Notes under the pieces: generated by a model
Seen by the model: only the letters and a program-made list of their open reading frames with translations
Told to the model about the DNA's origin: nothing
The model's database searches: none
Made by a program: the position numbers and the translations under genes
Shown: piece after piece, positions 25,068 through 36,373 of the stretch
Layout of the letters: each line of letters starts with the position of its first letter
Numbering within the stretch: the stretch's first letter is position 1
NCBI GenBank assembly: GCA_007115705.1
Contig: QXEO01000431.1
Location: 62,001 to 126,000 of the forward strand
DNA from: Dactylis glomerata
Lineage: Eukaryota > Streptophyta > Magnoliopsida > Poales > Poaceae
Direction: 5' to 3'
DNA length: 64,000 bases

Positions 25068-26308
25068 GTCCACAGTTCACTAGTGGTGTCTCTCCATAAG
25101 ATAAAATAACACATGCTGGGTAAACAAATTACAGTTGGGCAATTGATAGAATAAAGACAACGTGCATATGTCGAGAGGATCACTATGAGATTTACTCTGG
25201 GCATTACAACAAGATACATAGACCGTCATCCAACTGCATCTATGACTAATAATCAGCTTGTGGCGAATCAATCCGAGAACTCCACAAGTATTAAGTTGCG
25301 AACAACAGATAACTGCATTAAGCAAAGTGTGTAATGTAAACAAAGCATATGCCCTTGAGCATATGAATGTTGTTTTCTCCCTAGTGGCAACAGCACATCT
25401 ACAACCTTAGAGGTTTCTGTCACTCCCCCCAGATTAAATAGAGGCATGAACCCACTATCGAGCATAAATACTCCCTCTTGGAGTCACTAGCAACTACTCG
25501 GCCAAGATAGCTACTAACAACGGAGAGCATGCAAGATCATAAACAACATAGAGATAACATAAGATAATATTCAGCACATCAACTCAATCATAACACCAAT
25601 ATTCATCAGATCCCAACAAACACAACATGTAGAATTACATAAAGGTAGTCTCGATCATGTAAAGCAGCTCACTAGATCTAAACATGAAGCACATGGTGGA
25701 GAAGACAACAAACTAGCTACTGCTATGGACCCATAGTCTAAGGTAGACTACTCACTCATCGCGCCGGAGGAAAGCATGGCGATGAAGAAGACCTCCGGTG
25801 GCGATTCCCTTCTCCGGCAGGGTGCCGGGAAGAGCTTCTGGACCCTTCCGATCTTGGGTCGACGGCGGCGGCGGATCGCGATGTATTCTGGAAAAGTGAT
25901 CGGGTATTTAGGTTTTTCCCGTCGGGGGGTCTTTATAGGCGAAGGGGCGGCGTCAGAAGTGGACTAGGTGGCCCTCACCATAGGGCGGCGCGGCCAGGCC
26001 TTGGGCCACGCCCCCTGGTGGTGAGGCCGCCTCCTGGCTCCTTTCCATCTCCTCTTCGGTTCTCTGGAAGCTTCGGTAAATTTCCGGATGTTTGGCTTTT
26101 GTTTCGTCCAATTCCGAGAATATTTCCTGTGTAACTTTTCTGAAACACAAAAATAGCAGAAAATAGGGAACTAACACTGTTGCATCTCGTTAATAGGTTA
26201 GTTCTGGAAAATGCATAAAAATGCCATGAAGTGTAACAAAACACTAAGCAAATGGTGTAAAAACAAGCATGGAGCATCAAAAATTATAGATACGTTAGAG
26301 ACGTATCA

Positions 26309-27289
26309 AGGTGCCGGAGAAGATGAACGCGAAGAAGATGTTTCATCGTTTCTAAACCCTTCCGGTGATGGAATGGAGATAGAAATGTTTGACGAGGAAG
26401 GGCAAACAAACAACGATGATGAACGGCAATTGCAAACAAACGCCGATGGCGAGGTATATAGATTTAGCTTTTGGTGATACGAAGGGAATATGCATATATG
26501 TATTAGCGACTCTTTCTTTTTTCAGCCCTCCGGATTGAGCAAATCTTCTTCTAAACGAGGCCCGAGCCAAAAGTTGAATGCGAATCAGAAGCTGAGCATC
26601 GATGTAGTAGCTCCAGATGGCAAACCGTTGGAGCCAAAACAACACGCATCAAAATTTGTAAATCAATGCGGAGTGATTGTTAGGGACACCATCCCGATCA
26701 CTGTTCAAGAATGGAACGGGCCAAAGAAGGCACGTCTTGGAGCTAGTTTTGTGGACAAAAGATCCAAGAAAGACCTTTGGAGGAAGCTCATGACAAATTT
26801 AATTCTACCTCCGAAGTACTCCAAGAAGGATGATGATGGTAATGAAATTCCGGGTGGACGTGAAAGGAGAAGGAGAGTCAAACAGTACGCTCTCAAGAAG
26901 ATGGCTGAAGCATTCAAGAGCTTCAAGAAAATGTTATATGAAAAGTATATCGCGAAAGAGAAAACTCCAGTATTCGAAGGAGCATACGAGAAGTTGAGAT
27001 CACAGTGGCCTGAATTTGTGGAATTCAAGACTTCTGAGAGAGCCAAGGAAATGTCAGTGAAAAATAAGGCAAACGCTGATAAGAAGGAACATCACCATGT
27101 TTTGGGGCCAGACGGCTACAAGTGTGCAGTGCCTAAGTGGGAAGCTATGGAGAACGAACTGAGAAATAAAGGGATCACTCTAGGTATGGAGGGATGGCCC
27201 GAAATGGCCAAGCACTGGTGGTACGGGCATGGAGGATCGTTGGACCCGGCAACAAGGGAGTGTGTTCATCGGAAAAAGACCTTTACTCC
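26309..27289 (+). pseudogene. CACTA-1 ORF2, central segment (Transposase_24-like)
   Basis: The frame continues from 12348. An exon to 26453 (acidic, GAGEDEREEDVSSFLNPSGD) ends at a GT donor. A 72-bp intron (26454-26525) ends in TTTTTTCAG. The next exon from 26526 (PSGLSKSSSKRGPSQKLN) runs open to element D. The part with VIVRDTIPITVQEWNGP and the Lys/Arg-rich RRRRVKQYALKKMAEAFKSF region resembles the plant En/Spm ORF2 (Transposase_24 family), proposed to bind subterminal repeats. No stop is seen in this segment; the gene is broken only by insertions here. Confidence 0.8.
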
Positions 27290-29483
27290 TGATGCGGGCA
27301 GATAACCACCCAGTTGGGAACCCCAAGAGGAAGGTATGATGAGCACAATAGCAAGTTTTCCCTCAGTAAGAAACCGAGGTTTATCGAACTAGTAGGAAAA
27401 AGCCAAACTTCAGAAGGTGATGCCTGCTAGCTTCACGACAGCTCCGGACAATTTATAAGGCGCCTCGTCCAGGGCTTTGCTTTGCACCAGCAGCAACGTG
27501 GAACCTGCACACAACACAACCAAGAACTTTGCTCCCAACTTATGATGAGGTTGTGAATCTCACCGGTTTGCTGTAAACAAAGGATTGAGTATATCGAGTG
27601 GAAAGCAATAGTAGTATGCGAGAAAGTAAATAGTGCAAGTAAAAGTAAACAGTAATAGCAAATGTAAAGGAAATTGGACCGGGGTCCACAGTTCACTAGT
27701 GGTGTCTCCATCAGATAAATAACGACATGCTGGGTAAACAAATTACAGTTGGGCAATTGATAGAATAAAGATAACGTGCATATGTCATGAGGATCACTAT
27801 GAGATTTACTCCGGGCATTAGAACAAAATACATAGACCGCCATCCAACTGCATCTATGACTAATAATCCACTCACGGGGAATCATCCGAGGACCCCTTGA
27901 GTATTAAGCATGGTTCAAAAAAGCGTACGCCTAGGTACGCTTAAGCACGCTTAAGCGCTGAGCGGTTGCCTTCCGCTTCGCTTTTGGCCTAAGCGTTCGA
28001 TTAAGCGAGACAGGGAATCTGGTCGTGTTTTGTGCTAGAATCTCCTCTGTGCGAGTGTTGGTGTGTTGCCTGTGTTGCTCTGCTCCTTGATCGATGCATT
28101 GATGCTATATTTAATTTGATTAGGCCTCTTGCTTAGCTGCTTGGTACTCCACTACTGCTTAGCTGCTTGTTTCTATTTGTTACATTGTTTGCTTAGCTGC
28201 TTTTGTTTTTATAAGAAAATGGAGCAAAACCGAGACCAACCAAGGTATTAATCCCCATATTGCTCAGAAATGTAGCATTACATGCTTAGAATACAAAATT
28301 ATAGCATATTAGAGGGTTATATGTGCCCATCTTGACTTTCTTGTTTCATGTTTGTACTATTTTAGCCTGAGCGCTTAAGCGGCGCTTAAGCTCGCTTAAG
28401 CAGCAGTCCCTCTAAGCAGTGCCTCACCGCTCGCTTAGCGCCTAGCGCTTTTTTGAACCTTGGTATTAAGTTGTGAACAATAGATAACTGCATTAAGCAA
28501 AGTGTGTAATGTAAACAAAGCAAATGTCCTTGGACACAAGATTGTTGTTTTCTCCCTAGTGGCAAGAACACATCTACAACCTTAGAGGTTTCTATCACTC
28601 CCCCAGATTAAATAGAGGCATGAACCCGACTATCGAGCATAAATACCCCCTCTTGGAGTCACTAGTATCTACTTGGTTAAGATAGCTACTAACAACAGAG
28701 AGCATGCAAGATCATAAACAACATAGATATAACATAAGATAATATTCAGCACATCAACTTAACATAACACCAATATTCATCGGATCCCAATAAACACAAC
28801 ATGTAGAATTACATAAAGATGATCTCGATCATGTAATGCAGCTCACGAGATCTAAACATGAAGCATATGGTGGAGAAGACAACCATCTAGCTACTGCTAT
28901 GGACCCATAGTCCAAGGTAGACTACTCACTCATCGCGCTGGAGGCAAGCATGGCAATGAAGAAGACCTCCGGTGGTGATTTCCCTCTTCGGCAGGGTGCC
29001 GGGAAGAGCTTCTGGACCCTCCCGATCTCGGGTCGACGACGACGGCGGATCGCGATGTGTTTCTGGAAAATTGATTGGGTCTTTAGGTTTTTCCTGTCGG
29101 GGGGTCTTTATAGGCGAAGGGGCGGCATCAGGAGTGGACCAGGGCGGCCTCATCCGTAGGGGGCGCGGGCCAGGGGCTGGCCGCGCCGACCCATGGTGTG
29201 GCCGGCCCGTGGCCCCCCTCCGTCTCCTCTTCGGTCTTGTGGAAGCTTTGGTAAATATTAGGAGGTTTGGCTTTTATTTCATCCAATTCCGAGAATATTT
29301 CCTATGTAACTTTTCTGAAACACAAAAACAGCAGAAAACAGGGAACTAGCACTGTGGCATCTTGTTAAGAGGTTAGTTTCGGAAAATGCATAAAAATGCC
29401 ATGAAGTGTAACAAAACACTAAGCAAATGGTGTAAGAACAAGCATGGAGCATCAAAAATTATAGATACGATTGAGACGTATGA
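27290..29483 (-). repeat. 3' LTR of element D, holding a hAT MITE
   Basis: It is 2194 bp including the 554-bp MITE and its 8-bp duplication; without them it is 1632 bp, against 1633 bp for the other LTR. The inner terminus reads GTATGA instead of GTATCA, a point change. Confidence 0.88.
27909..28462. mobile_element. Non-autonomous hAT transposon (MITE-like)
   Basis: The 554-bp element has exact 8-bp target duplications GTATTAAG (27901-27908 and 28463-28470), the hAT signature. Terminal inverted repeats are CATGGTTCAAAAAAGCG and, from the other end, CAAGGTTCAAAAAAGCG (one mismatch). Subterminal regions are full of CGCTTAAGCG-like palindromes on both sides. No coding sequence. Confidence 0.9.
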
Positions 29484-32215
29484 AGCATCCCTAAGCTTAA
29501 CTCCTGCTCATCCTCGAGTAGGTAAGTGATAACAAAAGAATAATTTTTGAGGTGACATGCACCATCACAATCTTGATCATCTATGTAAGCATTGAGTGCT
29601 GGGATCAAAAGAACTTAAAACATGGGCATGAAAGACATAATCTTGATAGAAGAAACTTAGCAACCATGTTATAATATGAAAAAGAACACAAACGAAAGAT
29701 CATGAAATATGAAATAATGAAAGTCAAACGTGTGTTCAAATCATATGGAAAAACATAGCAAATGGTTTTCAGCTTGTCCTTCATGGAATAGCAAAACATA
29801 AATGCATCGGACACCTTCAAGTTTAAGAGGGCGACTAGATACAAATAATTTAAGAACAAGTGAAACCAAAATAATGAATCAATCAATGATAAACTTTGGG
29901 ACTATGTACATTAAACTCAGAATGACAACTATGCTGTCTTAAATGGTGCATAAAGGTAGAAGATGGTGACTCGACATAAAAGTAAAAGAAATGCCCTTCG
30001 CAGAGGGAAGCAATGATTAAACATGTTCTAGAGCTTTTCATTTGTAAAACAGAGAGATAAAAATTGGGTTTTGAGAGGTGGTTGTCTTTGTCAACGACTG
30101 GCAATGGGGTTCTTACTATCTTCCACACAAAAATGAAGCAAGTTTTTGAGAGAGATTGGCACTTTTTGTGCTCTTTTATAAAGCTTGGCACTCCTCCCCA
30201 CTTTTTTCCTTTCTCAAACCATGGCTAACCGATTCCATCGGGTGCCCACCAACATTCACATACCATGGAGGAGTGCCTTTTTTCTTTTCTTTTTTCCTTT
30301 TTTTCTTTTTGGAATAAACAATATGGAAGATAGCAAATCCGACCACTACGTCCCCATGAGCTCAAAACATTGTCACAAAATGAGAAGTATTTTCAAGGGT
30401 TTTTTGAAAGGTAGCACTTGAAAATTTACTTGGAATGGCTTGCAAATACCATGCATAGGAATTTATAGTGGACACATTGGAACAACTTGGTTTTTAGGAG
30501 TTGGATGCACGAGTAGAGCTCATACTCAGTACAAAATGAGGGCTAGCAAAAGACTAGGAGCGACCAACTAAGAGAGCAATAACGGTCATAATCATGCATA
30601 GCAATAAAACATCATTAAGAGAAGCATAAGATGGCATCAAAAGTCAAAAACTAAATGATCATAGGGGCTTATGGCGACTTTGTATGAGTCAAACATGTTG
30701 TAAGCATGCGCCAAGTCAACCCAAATAAAGCATCAAGGAGAAAACCAAATTAATGCTTCCAAATAATAAAAACAACACATGATTTTTCAAAGGCTCATTA
30801 AGCAATCTCAGTCATTTGAGACAAGTCATGCTACAGAAAAACCACTAAGCATACTATCAAAACGATATCAAGCACGACATGAAAAAAAGTCTAAGCCGCA
30901 GTCTAAACAAGCTCCTTTTTGTACCACTTTTTTGCATGAAACTTTTTCTCTTTTCCAACACCATTCGAACCTTTTTGAAACAACTCTTTTGATGAATACC
31001 AATATAGACCAGAGGTAAAAATACACCTTGATGTAAAGATAAAACAAGATCTGAACAAAAATCAAGGCAAAAACGAAAGCTAAACGCAGTTCTAGAAAAA
31101 GAGAACACTCGTTAAACGATAAGAGTAAAAAACGGAGTGTTCTTGGCAAATGAAAAACAAGTACATCTTCTCCAAAAGAAATTTGTTAGGTTCCAACCAT
31201 TTATTGCAGAAAACAAAACAAAACTAAACTGAAAACTAAAAACAAAAGTAAAGACGCTCCAAGAAAAACGCATAGTGCATAAAGTAATAAAAATATAGTG
31301 TGTTGAAAGCTGACCTGATTTTTGCCGATGAAGAAGGGGTGCCTCGGGGGAATCCCCAAGTTTTGATGCTTGTACCTCTTGGATATTTCTTGGGGTGCGT
31401 GGGCATCCCCAAGCTTGAGCTTTTGTCCATTCTTCAACTCATCTCATCATTGTCCAATCCCTACACTTGAAAACTTCCTTCATACAAAGCTCAACACAAT
31501 TCTATTAACAACATTAGTGTAAGCATAATAATGAATCAACCCTTTTTTGGTTCATATTTCATCTCAAAACCACCACATATAAAGCATATACTACTTTAGC
31601 AACTTCCCCAAAAGTTATGTGATCAAAAGAACTCAAAAAGAAAGCGATCGAGAGGCAAACACAAATAGTGGCAGAAATCTGTCAAAACAGAACAGCTGAC
31701 AAAGGTCGATTTTTCCGAGGGTTTTATGTTGCTCAAATCAAAAAGTGTAAAACGAATGAAAGTTTGGATATAACCTGGGGCATATGCACAAGAAATCGCA
31801 GGTCAAAAAGATATTCTGAGATTTTTCACGAATTTTTACGGTGCAGCACCGAAATCTGTTTCAGGACAGCAACATCCCCAAATCTTACCTCACTCAAATT
31901 AGAGGTTTCTCTTGGCACAACAACAAAATAAAAAGGATAAGGAGAGGTTATTACAATAGTAATAACTTCCAAGACTCAAATAAAAGAAAAGAAAACTGAA
32001 AGTAAAACAATGGGTTATCTCCCAAGAGTGCTTTTCTTTAACGCCTTTGAGCTAGGCGCAGAAAGGTGAAAATCAAGTATTTTCGAAAGAGGCATTAAGA
32101 TCAACTGCAGAAGACTTTTCAATAAGACATTGTATTGCATCCACATAAGTTTTTGAAGACCCCTTATGATCATGCTTTGGTTCACTCAATTCACTAAAAA
32201 TATGTTTAGGAAAAT
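29484..32215 (-). other. Non-coding interior of element D
   Basis: The complement of the polypurine-like motif is at about 29484-29503, and internal AAGCTTGGGGATGC-type motifs (complement) lie near 31353 and 31404. The module at about 30010-30480 contains a minus-strand AGTGGGGAGGAGTGCC stretch followed by TTTATAAAAGAGC. It is the counterpart of 53990-54450 in J. Confidence 0.65.
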
Positions 32216-32665
32216 CTAATCAAAATTATTTTCCAAAGCTTCATGCAATCCCAAGAGTTTGCTAGGTATTGGTACTTTGGTTTCTTCTTTGGTTGTACCA
32301 ACAACTTTAACAGGCGAGCCAAGCATATTAAAACACTCAAACACTCTCCTAGCTTCAATAGCAACATCTCTAAATTCTCTACGCAAAGTCTCCAAGGTAA
32401 AATCTTTCTTTTCAGAGTCTTCAATATCATTAAGCTTAAGAAACATATGTTGCATAAAAGGATTAAGGCTAGCAAACCTAGCTTCCAACATGTGAACTAA
32501 ATAAGAAGCAGCAACTTCATAACTAGGAGCAAGCTCAGCCAAAGATTTATCCTCAACATCTTTATGCATACTAATATGATTAAAGAACTCCTCAATGTTA
32601 CTTTTCCCAATAATAGAACCACTACCTATTGAGAGGTCCTCCAAAACATACTTAGGGAACAACAT
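32216..32665 (-). CDS. Leader ORF of element D, shortened
   Basis: The frame has 149 codons from MLFPKYVLEDLSIG, homologous to 16996-17520 and 19924-20517. It stops early: the codon for the Trp of the WICPENLF segment has become TAG, with further G-to-A changes beyond it, as expected for decay of methylated DNA. The part before the stop is well conserved. The function is unknown, as for the other copies. Confidence 0.55.
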   Translation of the reverse strand: MLFPKYVLEDLSIGSGSIIGKSNIEEFFNHISMHKDVEDKSLAELAPSYEVAASYLVHMLEARFASLNPFMQHMFLKLNDIEDSEKKDFTLETLRREFRDVAIEARRVFECFNMLGSPVKVVGTTKEETKVPIPSKLLGLHEALENNFD

Positions 32666-32812
32666 AATGAACAAAGGGTAATAAAGTAACAACTATAAAG
32701 GAAACTAATTTTTTGTGTTTTTGATAAAACGATGCAAGCAACAACAAAAAAGCAAAACTAAAACAAAGTAAAGGATGTGCGTGTGAAACTCCCCTTGCAA
32801 AAATCTTCTTTT

Positions 32813-32830
32813 TCCCCGGCAACGGTGCCA
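32813..32830 (-). other. Primer-binding site of element D (tRNA-Asp type)
   Basis: The minus strand reads TGGCACCGTTGCCGGGGA, 12 bases after the LTR end. One base differs from the exact tRNA-Asp complement, the same variant as in C. Confidence 0.8.
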
Positions 32831-32842
32831 GAAAAAGTTGCT

Positions 32843-34475
32843 TGATGCGGGCAGATAACCACCCAGTTGGGAACCCCAAGAGGAAGGTATGATGAGCACA
32901 GTAGCAAGTTTTCCCTCAGTAAGAAACCGAAGTTTATCGAACCAGTAGGAAAAAGCCAAACTTCAGAAGGTGATGCCTGCTAGCTTCGCGATAGCTCCGG
33001 ACAATTTATAAGGCGCCTCGTCCAGGGCTTTGCTTTGCACCAGCAGCAACGTGGAACCTGCACACAACACAACCAAGTACTTTGCTCCCAACTTACGATG
33101 AGGTTGTCAATCTCACTGGTTTGCTGTAAATAAAGGATTGAGCGTATCGAGTGAAAAGCAATAGTAGTATGCGAGAAAGTAAACAGTGCGAGTAAAAGTA
33201 AACAGTAATAGCAATGTAAAGGAAATTGGACCGGGGTCCACAATTCACTAGTGGTGTCTCTCCATAAGATAAATAACGATATGCTGGGTAAACAAATTAC
33301 AGTTGGGCAATTGATAGAATAAAGATAACGTGCATATGTCATGAGGATCACTATGAGATTTACTTTGGGCATTACAACAAAATACATAGACCGCCATCCA
33401 ACTGCATCTATGACTAATAATCCACTCGCGGGGAATCATCTGAGGACCCCTTGAGTATTAAGTTGCGAACAACAGATAACTGCATTAAGCAAAGTGTGTA
33501 ATGTAAACAAAGCAAATGTCCTTGGACACAAGATTGTTGTTTTCTCCCTAGTGGCAACAACACATCTACAACCTTAGAGGTTTCTGTCACTCCCCCAGAT
33601 TAAATAGAGGCATGAACCCAACTATCGAGCATAAATACCCCCTCTTGGAGTCACTAGTTTCTACTTGGCCAAGATAGCTACTAACAACGGAGAGCATGCA
33701 AGATCATAAACAACATAGAGATAACATAAGATAATATTCAGCACATCAACTTAACATAACACCAATATTCATCGGATCCCAACAAACACAACATGTAGAA
33801 TTACATAAAGATGATCTCGATCATGTAAGGCAGCTCACGAGATCTAAACATGAAGCACATGGTGGAGAAGACAACCATCTAGCTACTGCTATGGACCCAT
33901 AGTCCAAGGTAGACTACTCACTCATCGCGTCGGAGGCAAGCATGGCGATGAAGAAGACCTCCGGTGGCTATTCCCCTCTCCGGCAGGGTGCCGGGAAGAG
34001 CTTCTGGACCCTCCCGATCTTGGGTCGACGACGGCAGCGGATCGCAATGTGTTTCTGGAAAATTGATCAGGTCTTTAGGTTTTTCCCGTCGGGGGGTCTT
34101 TATAGGCGAAGGGGCGGCGTCAGTAGTGGGCCAGGGCGGCCTCACCCATAGGGGGCGCGGGCCAGGGGCTGGCCGCACCGCCCCATGGTGTGGCCGGCCC
34201 GTGGCCCCCCTCCGTCTCCTCTTTGGTCTTCTGGAAGCTTCGGTAAATATTAGGAGGTTCGGCTTTTGTTTCGTCCAATTCCAAGAATATTTCCTGTGTA
34301 ACTTTTCTGAAACACAAAAACAGCAGAAAACAGGGAACTGGCACTGTGGCATCTTGTTAATAGGTTAGTTCCGAAAAATGCATAAAAACGCCACGAAGTG
34401 TAACAAAACACTAAGCAAATGGTGTAAGAACAAGCATGGAGCATCAAAAATTATAGATACGTTTGAGACGTATCA
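32843..34475 (-). repeat. 5' LTR of element D
   Basis: Read on +, it begins TGATGCGGGCAGATAACC and ends GAGACGTATCA, 1633 bp, directly followed by ACTCC. Confidence 0.9.
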
Positions 34476-34895
34476 ACTCCCAGAGCAAAACTTATTAAGG
34501 CAATGGAGGATGCTCAAGCGGGATTGATCCGGGTCGACCGAGAGAACGACGAGCTGACACACGCCCTCGGGAATCCTGAACACACAGGGCGAACACGAGG
34601 CAAAGGCGCCAGTGTTCCGTGGAAGGAAGGGTTTTCCCATTACAAAGATCCGTACGGTTACAAAAGCCGTAAGAGAAAGAAGGATCGGGAGATAGATCAG
34701 ATCGGCAAGGTAGAACGTGAATTAGCCGACATGAAGATGATGATGCATGAAATTTGCGAGGGAGACTCATCTCGGTCGTAGGAAGATCCATCATTGGATC
34801 TTAATAACCAGCAGAGAAGCAGCGTGGCTTCCACGAAGGTCCCAGCTGATGAGCATGATGCACGGATGATCGATGATGCACCGAGGTCTCGCTAC
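34476..34895 (+). pseudogene. CACTA-1 ORF2, third segment
   Basis: Coding resumes after D in the same gene: a Glu/Asp-rich helical stretch (AGLIRVDRENDELTHALGNP), then GASVPWKEGFSHYKDPYGYK and a basic KSRKRKKDRE patch, a common signature of grass CACTA ORF2 proteins. A TAG at 34779-34781 interrupts the frame, which continues readable (DLNNQQRSSVASTKVPADEH) to 34895, where CACTA-2 cuts it. The true carboxy end is not in the window. Confidence 0.78.
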
Positions 34896-35110
34896 CACTA
34901 CAAGAAATGTGTTGACTAGCGACCCTCTAATTTCGTCACTAAATCGTCACAATGGTTGATCTATGACGATTTTATGACAAAAAAACAATCGTCAAAAATG
35001 GGGCGTCGTTGATTAACAAATATGACGATTGCACTAAAATCGTCATAACCGTCTATGACGATATTGGACCGTCATAATGGTTATGACGATATAATATCGT
35101 CATGGGCAGT
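34896..35110 (+). repeat. CACTA-2 terminus and subterminal TATGACGAT array
   Basis: After the terminus come repeated copies of ATGACGAT or ATCGTCAT in both directions, for example CTATGACGATTTTATGAC, ATATGACGATTGC, AAAATCGTCATAACC and TTATGACGATATAATATCG. Clustered short motifs of this kind are the binding sites of TNPA-type proteins in known CACTA elements. Confidence 0.82.
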
Positions 35111-35884
35111 TTGAGGAGGCCACATCAGCAATCCGACGTGGCAGCCACGTGGCAGGAATCGTGACAATTTGGGTTGGTCATAAATTGAAATCAGCCCAGT
35201 CCATGTTGATGATCTACATGGACCAAGTCCAATAATTCAGCCTTTTTTATGATTGTTTTTCTCAATTCTAATAAGCTATATGGGCTAAGCCCAACATTCA
35301 GCCTTTTTAATTTCCAGGCCTTGGCCCTTTTACATCACTTCTTTTTTATTTCCATCAAATTTATTTTAAAACTGGTCCCACTTGTCAGGTGGACCAACTT
35401 GTCAACTGTTCTCTCATAAACTGGTACCACTCATCAAGATAGTTCAAAATGCAAATTAATATCAAAAGTGGGTCACCATGGTCAGATTTTCATTTCACAC
35501 GGTTTCAAAAGCACATACATTTCAAACAGAACAGAGAAAATTCACCAAATAACACTGAAATTCACCTATTACAATTGAACTATGCATGCTATTACAATAT
35601 ACATAATATGCTAACCCATCTGTCCACTTATGTAAGACCCGGAAGCAAAATTCCAACAGCCCAAAACATTGCTAAAAAGACTCGGCAGTAGCACCAGCTA
35701 GCCACCGCAGTAGCACCAGCCAGCCACAGCACTAGCGCTAACCAGCCACAGCAGTACCAGCCAGCCACAGTAGTAGCGCCGGCCGGCCGGTCACCTCCCC
35801 TTGTTCTACTTCCCGCCCAGATCCTCACCCAGTGGAGCAGCCCCAGAAGAGCCGCCCAGGTCCTAGCCCAGCAGCGCATCTGGC
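35111..35884. other. Unassigned sequence after the CACTA-2 subterminal repeats
   Basis: No gene is recognised. From about 35690 to 35790 there are imperfect repeats of CAGCCAGCCACAGCAGTA type, then a GC-rich stretch leading into the 23-bp repeats. Confidence 0.4.
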
Positions 35885-36090
35885 CGGCTCGTAGCAGTAC
35901 GTCTCGCCGGCTCCCAACAGAGCGTCTTGTCGGCTCGCAGCAACACGTTTCGCCGGCTCCCAGCAGAGCACCTTGCCGGCTCCCAGCAGCACGTCTCGTC
36001 GGCTCGCATCAACGCACTCGCCGGGTCGCAGCAGCTCGTGTCGCCAGCTCCCAGCGTAGTGCCTCGACGGCTCGCAGCAATGGCACTTGC
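35885..36090. repeat. 23-bp tandem repeat, nine units
   Basis: Nine units of CGGCTCSCAGCAGMRCGTCTCGC type run end to end, one of them 22 bp. The period is not a multiple of three, so the frames across it (both strands) are not a repeated protein. The last unit contains ATG at 36080, which opens a 48-codon frame beginning MALADLNLTPSEGG. Confidence 0.85.
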
Positions 36091-36270
36091 TGATCTGAAC
36101 CTCACTCCATCTGAAGGAGGTAACATACCTGAAGAAGAAAACGGTAAAGGCATCATCATACATGAAGGTCAAAATGCAGGTGTACTGTCTGAAGAAAGAA
36201 AGAACACATGCTGCCATAAGTTTTAGTGGGTAAATATCAGTGAAACTTGCACTATTAGTAGCAAGGAGTA

Positions 36271-36373
36271 CTCCCTCCGACCCATATTACTCTTCGATAA
36301 TACGGATGTATCTACCACTAAAATGCGTCTAGATACATCTACATTAACGAAGAGTATTATGGGTCGGAGGGAG
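36271..36373. mobile_element. Stowaway MITE
   Basis: The 103-bp element has long terminal inverted repeats (CTCCCTCCGACCCATA and its complement) and TA target duplications at 36269-36270 and 36374-36375, the Tc1/mariner Stowaway signature. Confidence 0.93.

Larger units (their letters stand above)
12349..26308 (-). mobile_element. Element C: non-autonomous LTR retrotransposon, split by element I
   Basis: On the minus strand the order is 5' LTR (17701-26308, interrupted by I), primer site 17671-17688, ORF 16996-17520, non-coding interior, polypurine-like motif, 3' LTR 12349-13991. LTR lengths without I are about 1644 and 1643 bp. The flanks are AGGTT (12344-12348) and AGGTG (26309-26313), a 5-bp target duplication with one mismatch. 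It sits in CACTA-1 ORF2. There is no gag, protease, RT or integrase, so it must depend on proteins of another element. The tRNA-Asp-type primer site suggests descent from an Athila-like gypsy element (inference). Confidence 0.88.
17701..26308 (-). repeat. 5' LTR of element C, interrupted by element I
   Basis: The LTR parts are 17701-18108 and 25073-26308 (1644 bp together). Element I plus one GTCCA copy lies between them. Across the join the sequence matches the unbroken LTRs of C (left copy) and D around GGGGTCCA-CAGTTCACTAG. Confidence 0.9.
27290..34475 (-). mobile_element. Element D: complete non-autonomous LTR retrotransposon
   Basis: The element is flanked by the exact 5-bp duplication ACTCC (27285-27289 and 34476-34480), inserted in CACTA-1 ORF2. 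On the minus strand: 5' LTR 32843-34475, primer site 32813-32830, ORF 32216-32665, interior, 3' LTR 27290-29483 (with a hAT MITE inside). Its middle module (about 30010-30480) matches element J rather than B, C and I. No enzyme domains are present. Confidence 0.92.
7513..34895 (+). mobile_element. CACTA-1: old CACTA (En/Spm) DNA transposon with nested insertions
   Basis: Coding segments in order are TNP2 transposase (7513-10202) and ORF2 (12207-12348, 26309-27289, 34476-34895), all on the + strand. Between them lie a palindrome-rich promoter region and a foldback tandem array. Insertions are F, C (with I), D (with a hAT MITE) and CACTA-2. Neither terminus is seen: the left part was lost at element B and the right part would lie beyond CACTA-2. 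That one element carries both genes is inferred from orientation and usual CACTA gene order; two adjacent CACTA elements remain possible. Confidence 0.7.

Noticed and set aside
35885..36090. Possible CRISPR-like array
   Set aside because: Units are contiguous with no spacers, in a plant genome; an ordinary tandem repeat. The same holds for 11773-12147 and 39055-39164.
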